Of a DNA stretch of 64,000 nucleotides, positions 1-10,214 are shown in pieces. The notes under the pieces are model-generated. The model was not told the DNA's origin. It ran no database searches and saw only the letters and a list, made by a program, of their open reading frames with translations. Numbering within the stretch: the first letter of the stretch is position 1; the number at the start of each line of letters is the position of its first letter. Origin of the DNA: Schlesneria sphaerica (GTDB lineage Bacteria; Planctomycetota; Planctomycetia; Planctomycetales; Planctomycetaceae); contig NZ_CP172346.1 in NCBI RefSeq assembly GCF_044336245.1, positions 3,720,001 through 3,784,000 on the forward strand, given 5' to 3'. The position numbers and the translations under genes were made by a program.

Positions 1-219
1 GCTGCGGCCAGTAACTCTTTGGGACGAGGAAACTCATTTGGGGCATTGACCGGACGCGCACCGACAATCCCGAAGACACACAGGAGAAACGCGGGATGAC
101 ATGAAAAGGTCTCAGCCGATTCCCACTTTCCTGCGCCAATGCTGTGTGTCTGTGTTTAGCATCTTACCTGCGGACCCTTCAACTCTGCAGTCCATCCAAG
201 CGCCTCATCAAGGAACCCA

Positions 220-1374
220 TCAAGGAAGAGGCACAAATTTGACACAGACGGGGATGCCGACTTCGATGGCTGCCCCGGTGGGGGACAGCTTCCCCGTCGC
301 GGCATCAATTTTCAGGACGGTGACATTGTTGGTGTCCTGATTTGCGGCCAGCACGTAGCTTCCCGTGGGATCGATGTTGAAATTGCGCGGCGTCTTGCCG
401 CCGGTGGATTGATGCCCCAGAGCCGTCAGTCGGCCGGTCGCGGGATCGCACTGATAGATCGCCAGGCTGTTGTGACCGCGGTTGGAAACATACACGAATT
501 TTCCGGACGGATGAACGACCGTCTCGGCGGTCGAGTTTCCCGGGGTTGGTTCCGGAATCGTGGACAGGGTGTGAATCTCTTTCAGCGATCCTTTGGCGGG
601 ATCGTAGGCAAACGACGTGATGGTCGAAGTCATTTCATTGTTCACGAAGGCATACTTGCCGCTGGGATGAAAGGCAAAGTGACGAGGCCCGCTTCCGGGT
701 GCGACCACACCGGCGGGAGGATCGTTTGCCGTCAGCAGCCCTTTGCTGCCGTCAAAGCGGTAGACCAGGACCTTATCCAGGCCCAGGTCCGCCGCGAACG
801 CGAATTTGTTCGCAGGATCGAGATTGATCGAATGAGCGTGAGGACCTTCCTGCCGCTGCTTGTCTACGCTGGAACCCTGATGCTGAATCGTGGAGGACGC
901 GGGTGAAAGCCTTCCATCAGCCAGAATCGGCAGGACGGAAACACTCCCTCCGCCATAGTTGGCGACGAGGACGTTCGTCCCCTGGGCGTCGGTCACCAGA
1001 TGACACGGCCCCCCACCTCCCGAGGATTGCTGGTTCAGCAGTTTCAAACGTCCGGTGGCGGAATCGATCTCAAACGCACTGACACCACCCTGTTTCTTGC
1101 CCTCGAAGTCGGCGATCTCGCTGACGGCGTACAAGTATTTGCGACTGGGGTGAATGGCCAGAAACGACGCGTTCTTCACTTCTGCGGCCAGTTCGGGTGC
1201 GGACAGCTTTCCCGTCGCGGCATCGAAGGTACTGACATAAATCCCCTTGCTGAGTTCACCCGAATACGTGCCGAAGTAAACACGAAATTTCTCGGGATCG
1301 GCAGAATTGGCCACTGAGGTCATACCCAGAACTGTTGTCATGACGATCAGCCACTTTGAAATTAGACAATTCAT
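220..1374 (-). CDS. lactonase-family seven-bladed beta-propeller protein, exported
   Basis: This 384-residue protein resembles the 6-phosphogluconolactonase (YbhE/Pgl-type) beta-propeller family. Repeated blades carry motifs such as FAFHPSGKYAF, VVHPSGKFVYVSNRG and FNIDPTGSYVLAANQ, and the early blade reads FLAIHPSRKYLYAVSE. The N-terminus has a signal peptide ending near SVANSADPEKF, so the protein is probably periplasmic. The frame stays open for 101 codons further upstream, but that extension is not protein-like and lies before the signal peptide, so the ATG at 1374 is preferred. Exported members of this family are common in planctomycetes and have no firmly known substrate; true 6-phosphogluconolactone hydrolysis is unlikely outside the cytoplasm. 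It stands alone on the minus strand. Confidence 0.85.
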   Translation of the reverse strand: MNCLISKWLIVMTTVLGMTSVANSADPEKFRVYFGTYSGELSKGIYVSTFDAATGKLSAPELAAEVKNASFLAIHPSRKYLYAVSEIADFEGKKQGGVSAFEIDSATGRLKLLNQQSSGGGGPCHLVTDAQGTNVLVANYGGGSVSVLPILADGRLSPASSTIQHQGSSVDKQRQEGPHAHSINLDPANKFAFAADLGLDKVLVYRFDGSKGLLTANDPPAGVVAPGSGPRHFAFHPSGKYAFVNNEMTSTITSFAYDPAKGSLKEIHTLSTIPEPTPGNSTAETVVHPSGKFVYVSNRGHNSLAIYQCDPATGRLTALGHQSTGGKTPRNFNIDPTGSYVLAANQDTNNVTVLKIDAATGKLSPTGAAIEVGIPVCVKFVPLP

Positions 1375-1942
1375 GAGACACTTACCTGATAAGGAATCGG
1401 TTCCTGGGAAAGAGACGGGGCCAGAGAGAGTTTGAGGTGATGAAGTTTCTGCCAAGCGGACGATTCTCCCTTGGAGGAGAGGGAGGCATTTACTGCTGTT
1501 CCTGCACGTCGAAAGGGCCTGCCGCAGACAATTCAGACAATAGAACGCGCGGGGCCAAGCGCCAAGCAATCGGACCCATCGAGTGGCTCCATCGCGTCTC
1601 AGGCAGGGTGAATCCGTCAGAATGAGGTACGAAACGGCCCCCGTCACGGTGAGACCTTTGCCGCGAACAGAAAACATGAGAGAGTCGATAGAACGGCCTT
1701 CGTTTGACCGGTTTCGGATTACAATGAGTAATGATCACAGTTCCAGCATGTCGCGGATCGAGGGCCACGCAAGCGGGCCGATTCAGCGATGTGAGAATCC
1801 GCTACGTGAGACGAGGTGACTTACCAGCAATAACCTTTCACCCCGCAAACACTTTCACAGGGGCCAAGTGCGGGGGAGACAGGACGGGACGCGGTGAAGC
1901 GGTTCCGGCTGATGTAACCGCTCGAGCGTTGCGCAGGAAAAG
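1375..1942. other. divergent intergenic region
   Basis: This 568-base spacer separates the minus-strand lactonase from the plus-strand gene that follows, so it should hold both promoters. Several short open frames cross it but none resembles a protein. No clear operator or hairpin was seen. Confidence 0.5.
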
Positions 1943-4324
1943 ATGAGGTGGCGAATGTTCAGGCGAAGCTGGATCGGCGGATTGGCAATACTGGTCGGCA
2001 GTGCTGTCTTTGGATCATCAATCACCGGAGCCGAAATCCGACTCAAGAATGGGACGACTCTCCGAGGACAGTTTCTGGTGATGAGTTCGCTCGGGGGTCG
2101 TGCGGTCGGAGAGGAAGCGCTTCGCCCCAGCGAAGAGGAGTTGAAACGAGAGAAAGACCGGGGCCCGACGCCACACAACATTGGCAGAATCGATAACGGC
2201 TGGCAGCGGATCTATTTTCCCCTGCTGCAACGAGATGTTTCCAGCGGAGGACAAGCGGCAGGACTGGCTTCGCAGAACCCTGTGGCCATTCCAATGCCCC
2301 CGCCGAGAAGGTCCGATCAGGGGCTGGTGGTTTCGACGTTTGGCTCGATCGCGGATGTAACGCCATTTGATGAATACGGGCGGCGTCGGCTGAAGATCGT
2401 CACTCCTAAAAAGATGATGGATGTATTCCAGTCCATCACCGAAGTTCATCCCGATCATGTGCTGGTTGAGAGTACGAACTGCAACTGGAAGCTTGGACTT
2501 CCACTCAAAACCATCCCCATCGAAACGCTGGAACCGATGCTGAAGATGCAGGTGAAGCGAGACGATGCGGTCGCACGATTCGCGCTGGTCCGGTTCTATT
2601 CTCAGGCGGAACACTATCCCCAGGCATTCGCGGAACTGGACGCCATTGAAAAGGACCTGCCCGAGCGAAAAGAGCTGGTCGACAAATCGCGCGAAGAGTT
2701 GATGAATTACTTCGGTGACCGAATTCTCCGCCGCCTCGAACGTCGTAAACGGGCGGGTCAGTTTGAACTGGCGGACGCCTTTGCCAGAAAGCTGCTGAGC
2801 CAACCGCTGACGGGAACCGTTATGCAGAAGGTCAGACAGACCATCCAGGAGCATGAACAGGCTCGTCGTACGATCGATCAGGCCAAACTGTTACTCAGCG
2901 AATGGCAAGCGAAACTCAACGACGAAGAAACAGCGGAAAAACTTCAGCCGCTCCGATCCGAAATCAACGAACAACTCAGCATGGGAACGCTTCCCCGCCT
3001 GGATGCTTTTCTGAAGGCCGAGAACGACAAGCAATATGATCCCTCGCAGCGTCTGGGCCTGGCCTACTCAGGCTGGGTCCTGGGATCGGCAAATGCCACT
3101 CCAGACCTCTCTCAGACGCTACGGATCTGGGAAGCACGTAATATTGCGATCGACGCTCTGCGCAGTGACGACATCGGCATCCAGGCGGATAAGATTGATC
3201 AACTGAAGAAGCTCGAAAGCGTCAGCCCTCAAACAGTGCTGAAGCTGGTCGCCCAGCTTCCCCCGATTCTGGATGCCAGTGAGATCCGGCCAGGCGCGAT
3301 TCATCAGGTCACCACAACGGGAATTGAAGGCCGCAGTTACGCGGTCGCTCTTCCCGCTGAATACTCACCCCTTCACACCTATCCGCTGCTGATTGTACTG
3401 CGAGCTCGTCAACGCACGATTGAACAGGCGGTTCAGGCCTGGACCGGGGACTTGCAGGATCCTGATCTGGGGAGCCAGCGGGGCTACATCGTCATTGCCC
3501 CGGACTACGCTGATGCCAATCAGGATGAGTACACGTATGGAACGCCCGCCCATCAATATGTACTGGACTGTCTCGTCGATGCCAGAAAACGATTCGCCGT
3601 CGACAGCGACCACGTCTTTCTGACAGGCCATGGCATGGGAGGCGATGCGGCGTTTGATATCGGCCTGTCCCATCCCGATGAATTCGCCGGAGTTCTGCCG
3701 ATTGGAGGGAACGCCGTCAATTACTGCGTCTACAACTGGCAGAACGGCAGTCATACGGCCTGGTACGTGGTCGGAAAAGGTTACGACTCAAAAGACAACC
3801 GTGACCCCTCCAGTAACCTGGTCTTCGACAATATGTTGATCCGTGGATCTCGTTTTGATTTCATGCTCGTCGAATATCTGGGCCGAAATGGCGAAAACCT
3901 GTTTGATGAATGCAGCAAACTGTTCGACTGGATGGACACCCACGTCCGTCGACCCATGCCGAAAGAATTTGAAGTTCGCACGCTGCGAAAAGGGGATAAT
4001 CGATTCTTCTGGGTGACAGCGAACGGACTGGCGCGGGACTACATACTTCCCGCTCCTCCCGGGGCCGCTCAACGGGTGATCCCCATGGAAGTCGATGCAC
4101 GGATCACGCCGGGTAACACACTGATCGTCAAATCGGCAGCGGCCGGGTTCACCGTCCGACTCTCACCCGAGTTGATTGACTTCGATAAGAAAGTCGTCAT
4201 GAAACTCGGGAATCAGTCGAAGAGCGAGAACATCTTTCTGAAGCCGGATGCGGGAGTCGTCATTGAAGAACTACGTCAGCGCGGTGATCGGAACCGGCTC
4301 CCACTCGCCGTGATCACACGGTAG
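1943..4324 (+). CDS. exported protein with degenerate C-terminal alpha/beta-hydrolase domain
   Basis: The 793-residue product has an N-terminal signal peptide (roughly residues 5-30), a charged, helix-rich middle (about 200-390) and a C-terminal alpha/beta-hydrolase (esterase/PHB-depolymerase-like) domain from about 440 to 690. The nucleophile elbow reads TGHGMGGDAAFD, so glycine 564 stands where the family has its catalytic serine (G-x-S-x-G). Upstream elements of the fold, such as GYIVIAPDYA and the LSHPDEFAGVLPIGG strand-turn, are kept. Hydrolysis by the usual mechanism therefore looks impossible, and a binding or structural role is inferred. AGGAAAAG precedes the ATG at 1943; a second ATG at 1955 has GAGGTGG just before it and is equally credible (789 residues). 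Confidence 0.8.
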   Translation: MRWRMFRRSWIGGLAILVGSAVFGSSITGAEIRLKNGTTLRGQFLVMSSLGGRAVGEEALRPSEEELKREKDRGPTPHNIGRIDNGWQRIYFPLLQRDVSSGGQAAGLASQNPVAIPMPPPRRSDQGLVVSTFGSIADVTPFDEYGRRRLKIVTPKKMMDVFQSITEVHPDHVLVESTNCNWKLGLPLKTIPIETLEPMLKMQVKRDDAVARFALVRFYSQAEHYPQAFAELDAIEKDLPERKELVDKSREELMNYFGDRILRRLERRKRAGQFELADAFARKLLSQPLTGTVMQKVRQTIQEHEQARRTIDQAKLLLSEWQAKLNDEETAEKLQPLRSEINEQLSMGTLPRLDAFLKAENDKQYDPSQRLGLAYSGWVLGSANATPDLSQTLRIWEARNIAIDALRSDDIGIQADKIDQLKKLESVSPQTVLKLVAQLPPILDASEIRPGAIHQVTTTGIEGRSYAVALPAEYSPLHTYPLLIVLRARQRTIEQAVQAWTGDLQDPDLGSQRGYIVIAPDYADANQDEYTYGTPAHQYVLDCLVDARKRFAVDSDHVFLTGHGMGGDAAFDIGLSHPDEFAGVLPIGGNAVNYCVYNWQNGSHTAWYVVGKGYDSKDNRDPSSNLVFDNMLIRGSRFDFMLVEYLGRNGENLFDECSKLFDWMDTHVRRPMPKEFEVRTLRKGDNRFFWVTANGLARDYILPAPPGAAQRVIPMEVDARITPGNTLIVKSAAAGFTVRLSPELIDFDKKVVMKLGNQSKSENIFLKPDAGVVIEELRQRGDRNRLPLAVITR

Positions 4325-4351
4325 GGTTCTGGCCCCTTACGTCGACCATTC

Positions 4352-4455
4352 AGGGTCGGGCGTTCGCATTTCAAATCTGGCCAACTGGCCCCGGGGATAT
4401 CAGGTTGTTCCCCCCGGTCATTTTGAAATGGGGAACACCCGACCCTTTCTTTTTT
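4352..4455 (+). terminator. long hairpin terminator after the pseudo-hydrolase gene
   Basis: Nine-base arms AGGGTCGGG (4352-4360) and CCCGACCCT (4438-4446) pair perfectly, and inner arms CATTTCAAA (4367-4375) and TTTGAAATG (4422-4430) extend the stem. A T-rich run follows at 4446-4455. This is a strong intrinsic-terminator candidate. Confidence 0.75.
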
Positions 4456-4820
4456 GTCTTCGCCCTTTACCCCCATTCTCCACAGCCCCTCCTTTTCCTT
4501 TCCTCACTTCTGTGTCAGGTGAAAAATCTGCCGATCAAAGGCGGGATAGTTTATCCAGTTTGAAGCGCGACCGGGACGTCTCCTAAGCCAACCTTAATTT
4601 GGAGCATCTGGCGAGGCTTTGACTTCAAGCAAATGTCAAAGCTTGTCGATTATGACGGTTAAATGACTGTGCGCAACTGTGCTCAAGTGGGGCCAAGAAG
4701 TTCAGGATGATGATGCCGCAAAATTCTCCCGGGACACCGGGGGGAGCGGAGACGAGCACACTCGCGACTGGTCATCGATTGTGGCTGCGATTGAATAGTT
4801 TACATCGGCGATAAAACTAC
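4456..4820. other. leader region of the secretin gene
   Basis: About 365 bases without a gene, between the hairpin terminator and the secretin start. It should carry the secretin promoter; no recognisable operator or riboswitch was seen. Confidence 0.4.
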
Positions 4821-7800
4821 ATGAATACCCACGATTCCGATTCATCAGTGAACGGTCGCGCGGATCTGCGAGCTGTCAGCAGCGGTCGCTCCTCGTTCCG
4901 GCACACCTGCAACGGGCTGGCCCTGGCCTCGGGTCTTTCGCTGCTGGCATGGCTGGTGGGTCTGCCTGCAATGCTTTCAACGCCGATGATTTCGGCTGCG
5001 ACGAAACCGAAGCCAGGCGAGCCGGCCGTTGTTGCGGAGACGACTGAGAAGAAAATCAGGCTGAACTACTATTCCGCCTCGTGGGCAAAAGTCTTCCAGG
5101 ACCTTGCAGCCACAGGCGACATGGAGATCATTGCCGATCAGCTTCCACGTGGTCGGTACTCACGTCTGGATCGTAACGAGTACACACGCAAAGACGCATT
5201 GCGCATCGTCAATAAGGAGATTGAACCACAGGGACTGCGGTTGATTGAAAAGGGGCAGTTCCTCATCCTGCTTGAGATCGCGACCACCCGACCGCAGTAT
5301 CCTCCCGCCGTTCTTCCCGCACGCGGTTCTGACAAACATCAGGATGCGAACGTCTCGTCGGACGATTCCAAAGAAGACGTGGTCGTGAAGCAAGGGAGTT
5401 TTCGTGTCGATTCGATGACCGCTCCTCGTGAGAACACGGCGAACGAAGAAATTATCGTCCATAAGTCCATCCGCTACACCGGTCGCGACGGCAAGCCACT
5501 TCCGATGGAAGCCGAACCTGCCACTGCGACGGAAAAAGAAACCGCCGCGAAAAAGACGCCTGCCAAACGAGTCGTTCGTCAAACCGCACATGAAGAGCCG
5601 GTTGGCGAGACCGAGGACCTCGAAGAAGAGGCTCAGCCTGCTCGCAACCGGCAGCCACACCCCTTCGAATCCAAGGTTCCAACGGGACTTCAAAACGTCG
5701 GCGCACCAGCTCCCGCTGTGGTCTTCAAAACACGCCACACCAGCGCGGTGGACTTGTCGAAGCGCGTTTACCGAGCGATGAAATCGTCGGCCGAACTGAT
5801 TGATTCCGGTCGCAATGGACTTCCCGCGTTTCGCGTCGCCAGCAAACCAGGAAAGGGAAGCAACGATTCATCGGCTTCCCAGAAGGATCCCGTCGAACCC
5901 GTCCACTTCATGATTTCGATTGATGAGGCCCACGACGAACTGCTCATCGATGGCAATGCCCGTAATGTGGAAGCCGTGATCAAGCTGCTCAAAGCCCTCG
6001 ATCAACCGGCGGACGGAAAAACGACGACGACCATCAAGGCGAGTACTCAGTACGTTTGTGGAATCGCAGAACAGCTGCCCGCGGAGATCGAGCGAATTCG
6101 CAAGGTCAGACACACGGATGCACAATCGCGTCTCGCCCAGGCGGACGACGATTCACAGAATCCCCCCGATCCTGAATCAGACGACATGCAGATGATCCCG
6201 GTCACCCCGAACGAGGATGCGGAGGGGACGCTGACCGGCATCCTGGGGAATTTCAAAGGTCAGGTTAATATTCAGGTCATCGAAGACCTGAATGTCATTT
6301 TGATCGAAGGAAACGACAAGGATATCGCCCAGGTCGAACAGGTCATCAAGCAGATTGAGCAACTGGCGGTGGCAACCGCTCCGCGGGTTGAGCTGCTGCA
6401 TTTGAAGCACGTCGACTCGGAATCTCTGGCGGAACTGCTGACCGCTGTTTACGACAAGCTGACGAAGTTCCCGGGGAAGGGGACGCAATCACGCGAAAGT
6501 GTCGCGATCATTCCCGTCACGAAACCCAACTCGTTACTGATTGTCGCTCCCGCGGCGGATCTGGAAAACATCCTCGGCCTGGCCGAAGAACTCGACCAGC
6601 CGGTCGATCCCGAAACGGAATTTCAGGTCTTCTCGCTCAAGGCTGCAATCGCGTCCGAGATCGAGGTCTTGATTACCGAATTCTACAAGGACCGAACGTC
6701 GCTCGGTGCCAAGGTGATGGTGATCGCCGACCCTCGATCCAACTCGTTGATCGTGCGGGCCCGTGCACGAGATCTGGATGAAATTCAGTCTCTGATCCGC
6801 AGACTGGATCGTGAGGGTGGCGAAGCGGTCAGCCTGGTCCGAATCTTTCCGCTGAAGAATGCGGTCGCGGCGGAACTGGCTGCGGTGATCAACTCGGCCA
6901 TTCAGTCCGTGATTTCTCCACCGACCCAATCGGGTGGGGGCGGGGGTGGATTTGGACAGCAGCAGGGGTTGAGCAGTGGGCAGGTCGAAGAACAGTTCAA
7001 GAGCGTCAAGTCGGCCGTCCTGCAGTTCCTCTCTGTCGACAAGAACGGCTCACGTGAAGTGCAGTCTGGTGTGTTATCGGAAATTCGTGTCACGCCAGAA
7101 GCACACTCAAACTCGCTGATTGTCACGGCGTCCGAAAAAAGCATGGACCTCATCGAGGCCCTGATTTCGAACCTCGACCGACCGACGAACACGGTTTCCG
7201 AGATCAAGGTGTTCACGCTGGAAAATGCCGATGCCCAGCAGATGGTCCAGCAGTTAAACGCACTGTTTAACAGTCAGCAGCAGGGACTGGGTGGTAACCA
7301 GCGTCCCCAGTTGGGAATGAACCTGGCGAATGCCGACGACGCCAGCAGCAGCCTGGTACCACTCAAGTTCTCGGTCGATACGCGTACCAACAGTGTAATC
7401 GCAGTGGGAAGTGGTGATGCGCTGCGCGTGGTGGAAGCCATCATGCTGCGTCTGGATGAGAGCGACCTCCGAGCCCGTAAAAATACGGTCGTACGTTTGA
7501 ACAACAGCCCTGCGGCCCAGATCGCCCAGGCGGTGACGCTGTTCTTTCAGCAGCAACGAGACCTCGCGATGGCTGATCCCAACCTGATCAGCAACGTCGA
7601 ACAACTGGAACGCGAAGTCATTGTCATCCCCGACACGATCTCAAACAGCCTGCTGGTCAGTTCGACTCCGCGTTACTTCCCCGACATTCTAGCCATGATC
7701 CGCAAGCTGGACGCGGTTCCCAAGCAGGTCGTGATCCAAGCACTGATTGTCGAAGTTCAGCTCAACAATACCGACGAGTTCGGGATCGAACTCGGTCTGC

Positions 7801-9137
7801 AAAGCCCCGTGCTGTTTCAACGCAGTGTGCTGGATGATCCAGTCGTGCTGACAACGACCACCACGGCGGTCACCGGTTTACAGACGACGACTCAGTCCAT
7901 TTTGTCACAAACAGGTTCCCCCGGCTTTAACTTCAACAACCCGGGCCTTCCGCTGGGGAATAATATCTCCTCCAGCCCCGGTGTTGTCGGCGGGCAAAGC
8001 CTCAGCAACTTCTCGCTGGGCCGTACCAACAACCAGCTCGGGTACGGTGGCCTGGTTCTTTCCGCCGGCTCGGAAGCGGTCAACGTCCTGCTACGGGCAC
8101 TGGCAGCGAATCGTAAGCTGACGATCCTCAGCCGACCTCAGATTCGAGCACTCGACAGCCAGTTGGCCGAAGTGTTCGTAGGGCAGACCATCCCGACCGT
8201 GACAGCCTTTAACACGAATGCAACGACCGGCGTTCTCTCTCCGATCCTCACTCAGCGCGAAACAGGGATCGGGATGCAGGTGACGCCACGTATCAATGAC
8301 GACGGCAACGTGGTCATCCAGATGTACGCCTACCGCAGCCAGCTGAGCCAGGAAATCGTCACGGTGACGACGGACTCTCGTGGTCAGGCCGTGGGCCAGC
8401 GAATCACCGACCTCAGTAACGTCCGTTCGACCGTGCTGGTTCCTTCCAACAGTACGATCGTGATCGGGGGGATGATCAGTTCCCGCGACGAATCGTTTAC
8501 TCGAAAGGCCCCGCTGCTGGGGGATCTTCCTGTCGTCGGAAGCCTGTTCCGCTTTGACTCGCGAACATCGATCCGAACCGAATTGCTGATCTTCCTGACT
8601 CCGCGAATTATCAGCGGAATCGAAGAAGAAGAATGTCTCAAGGAAATCGAAATGGGACGCATTCACTTTATCGAAAGCGAAGCAGAAGAAGCTCACGGAC
8701 CACTCCGGGCGATTGCTGCTCCTGAAGAGTTCCATATCGAAGAAGAGAACCTGCCATGGGTACAGCGTCCGATCATCTCGTCACCCGAGAATGTTGGCCC
8801 CACCGAAATCCCGCCCGCTCCTGGTTCACAAAGATACATGATGGTTCCAGCACGGACTCCAGAGAACTATCCGCCGCCGCCATCCGGCACGTCTCCCTCG
8901 TCGACCGTTCCCCCCGTCCCATCCGCAGGAGACAGTTCCGGCGTCCCTCCGGCTCCGGGTGTCCCTCCCGCACCGCCACTACCCGACCCCGAACTGGGAA
9001 GGTTGAACTCTTCGCGGTTGCGGGCGACGGAGGAAGATTTGTCCGAGAGCACGGTTACCAAGGCGAGCTACCAGGCTCCCGCAGCGCCGAAGAAAAAATC
9101 CTTCTTCCCGAAGCGGGCTTCCAAGCCGACCAAGTAA
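4821..9137 (+). CDS. very long secretin (GspD/PilQ-like outer-membrane channel)
   Basis: The 1438-residue protein ends in a classical secretin domain (about 960-1260), including VVIQALIVEVQLNN, LTILSRPQIRALDSQ and the signature VPSNSTIVIGGM...RKAPLLGDLPVVGSLFR. Ahead of it are at least five or six secretin N-type (KH-like) repeats, near residues 365, 475, 525, 600, 670, 795 and 890. Each has an xFxLxxAxAxEL strand-helix and a later SNSLIV strand. GspD normally has N0 plus three N domains, so this channel is greatly extended. The N-terminus has a hydrophobic export segment (about 35-55), and a proline-rich tail (about 1320-1400) ends in a basic stretch. The product should form a multimeric outer-membrane pore for a type II secretion or type IV pilus-like system. 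A lipoprotein gene follows 48 bases downstream. Confidence 0.92.
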   Translation: MNTHDSDSSVNGRADLRAVSSGRSSFRHTCNGLALASGLSLLAWLVGLPAMLSTPMISAATKPKPGEPAVVAETTEKKIRLNYYSASWAKVFQDLAATGDMEIIADQLPRGRYSRLDRNEYTRKDALRIVNKEIEPQGLRLIEKGQFLILLEIATTRPQYPPAVLPARGSDKHQDANVSSDDSKEDVVVKQGSFRVDSMTAPRENTANEEIIVHKSIRYTGRDGKPLPMEAEPATATEKETAAKKTPAKRVVRQTAHEEPVGETEDLEEEAQPARNRQPHPFESKVPTGLQNVGAPAPAVVFKTRHTSAVDLSKRVYRAMKSSAELIDSGRNGLPAFRVASKPGKGSNDSSASQKDPVEPVHFMISIDEAHDELLIDGNARNVEAVIKLLKALDQPADGKTTTTIKASTQYVCGIAEQLPAEIERIRKVRHTDAQSRLAQADDDSQNPPDPESDDMQMIPVTPNEDAEGTLTGILGNFKGQVNIQVIEDLNVILIEGNDKDIAQVEQVIKQIEQLAVATAPRVELLHLKHVDSESLAELLTAVYDKLTKFPGKGTQSRESVAIIPVTKPNSLLIVAPAADLENILGLAEELDQPVDPETEFQVFSLKAAIASEIEVLITEFYKDRTSLGAKVMVIADPRSNSLIVRARARDLDEIQSLIRRLDREGGEAVSLVRIFPLKNAVAAELAAVINSAIQSVISPPTQSGGGGGGFGQQQGLSSGQVEEQFKSVKSAVLQFLSVDKNGSREVQSGVLSEIRVTPEAHSNSLIVTASEKSMDLIEALISNLDRPTNTVSEIKVFTLENADAQQMVQQLNALFNSQQQGLGGNQRPQLGMNLANADDASSSLVPLKFSVDTRTNSVIAVGSGDALRVVEAIMLRLDESDLRARKNTVVRLNNSPAAQIAQAVTLFFQQQRDLAMADPNLISNVEQLEREVIVIPDTISNSLLVSSTPRYFPDILAMIRKLDAVPKQVVIQALIVEVQLNNTDEFGIELGLQSPVLFQRSVLDDPVVLTTTTTAVTGLQTTTQSILSQTGSPGFNFNNPGLPLGNNISSSPGVVGGQSLSNFSLGRTNNQLGYGGLVLSAGSEAVNVLLRALAANRKLTILSRPQIRALDSQLAEVFVGQTIPTVTAFNTNATTGVLSPILTQRETGIGMQVTPRINDDGNVVIQMYAYRSQLSQEIVTVTTDSRGQAVGQRITDLSNVRSTVLVPSNSTIVIGGMISSRDESFTRKAPLLGDLPVVGSLFRFDSRTSIRTELLIFLTPRIISGIEEEECLKEIEMGRIHFIESEAEEAHGPLRAIAAPEEFHIEEENLPWVQRPIISSPENVGPTEIPPAPGSQRYMMVPARTPENYPPPPSGTSPSSTVPPVPSAGDSSGVPPAPGVPPAPPLPDPELGRLNSSRLRATEEDLSESTVTKASYQAPAAPKKKSFFPKRASKPTK

Positions 9138-9185
9138 AGCCAACCCAATTGCGATGACAGTAAATTCGCCCGGAGTTTGAAGTTC

Positions 9186-10214
9186 ATGACTCGCTTACCA
9201 CGAATCATCTCGCGACTGGTTTGCCTTGGTGTGATGCTCGGCCAGATCGCTGGCTGTGCCACTTTCCATATCCCTTTCTCCAAGAAGATACCCAAGGCCT
9301 CGGCGTCAGACCCGGTCGTGCAGATTTTGTGTCTGTGGCAGCAGGCTGAAGGTCGCGACCCCGATGGGTACCCCTGCAAGGGCTTCTCGGGACAGATCCT
9401 GTTTCTGTCGAGTAAAGCGGCAACCCCCGTGCAGTGCGAAGGGGACGTCCGCATCTACCTGTTTGATGATCTGGGGACGCCCGAAGAACAGACCAAGCCG
9501 CTGCGGCAATTTGATTTCGATAGTGGATCCTGGAAAATCCATCTGACGGAAACGTCGCTCGGACCGACTTACAGCGTCTTCGTGCCGTATGTACGGCGCG
9601 GGGTGAAAGACGCGAACTGTGCACTTCGCGTTCGCCTGAAGCCGAGTTATGGACAGTTCGTCTTCTCGGACCTCTCCAACATGCCGCTGAATGGTAACAA
9701 GAAGCCACTTTCCGGTCCGGAAGCAAAACCCTTCTCAGAGGAGGAGACGAACACCGAGGCAGCCGCCGAACTGGCCAGTCGACTTCACCGGACGACCACG
9801 ATCTCCCTGGGTGCCAATCCCAAAGTCACCGATTCGCTGGCTCTCGCGAAGAAGCCTGAATCGACGAGTGCCATTCAGTTGATGTCGCATGAAGTCCCGG
9901 CCGAGGTCCCAAAAGAATCAGCGGAATCCAAGCGGATCCGCCAGCTCGAAGCAATGGTCAAGCAGTTGATGGAACAGAAGTCAGCCCCCCCGGTGGTTCC
10001 TGCCGCCCAACCTGCAGCTCAATCTCCTGCTCAACCAGCGGCTCCACCTCAGGTGCTGGATTTATCGAGCGTCATGGAGAAAATCGAGCCCGAGAAACCA
10101 AAACCAGACCGGCTTCGGATGACAGCCCGTAACTCGCCCGCCAGAAACGACCAGGGGGAGGAACCGAAGAAGCGCACCACCCCCGCAAGACAAAAGCATC
10201 TTCTGGAAGATTGA
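9186..10214 (+). CDS. lipoprotein encoded next to the secretin
   Basis: The 342-residue product begins with a lipoprotein signal ending in the lipobox IAGC, with cysteine 24 as the lipidation site. A TTG nine bases upstream is in frame, but the ATG at 9186 follows CGGAG and starts the signal directly, so it is chosen. Residues 30-170 form an ordered domain with many aromatic residues. The rest is a low-complexity region rich in Pro, Ala and Gln (about 250-300) with a short coiled-coil-like stretch (KRIRQLEAMVKQLMEQK). No family was recognised. Position directly behind the secretin suggests a pilotin or an accessory lipoprotein of the channel, but this is inference from context only. Confidence 0.75.
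   Translation: MTRLPRIISRLVCLGVMLGQIAGCATFHIPFSKKIPKASASDPVVQILCLWQQAEGRDPDGYPCKGFSGQILFLSSKAATPVQCEGDVRIYLFDDLGTPEEQTKPLRQFDFDSGSWKIHLTETSLGPTYSVFVPYVRRGVKDANCALRVRLKPSYGQFVFSDLSNMPLNGNKKPLSGPEAKPFSEEETNTEAAAELASRLHRTTTISLGANPKVTDSLALAKKPESTSAIQLMSHEVPAEVPKESAESKRIRQLEAMVKQLMEQKSAPPVVPAAQPAAQSPAQPAAPPQVLDLSSVMEKIEPEKPKPDRLRMTARNSPARNDQGEEPKKRTTPARQKHLLED

Noticed and set aside
1..120. Possible N-terminus of a minus-strand gene running off the left edge (hydrophobic stretch, AFLLCVFGIVGARPVNAP)
   Set aside because: It resembles a signal peptide, but no ATG, GTG or TTG start lies in that frame after the preceding stop, so it cannot be supported.
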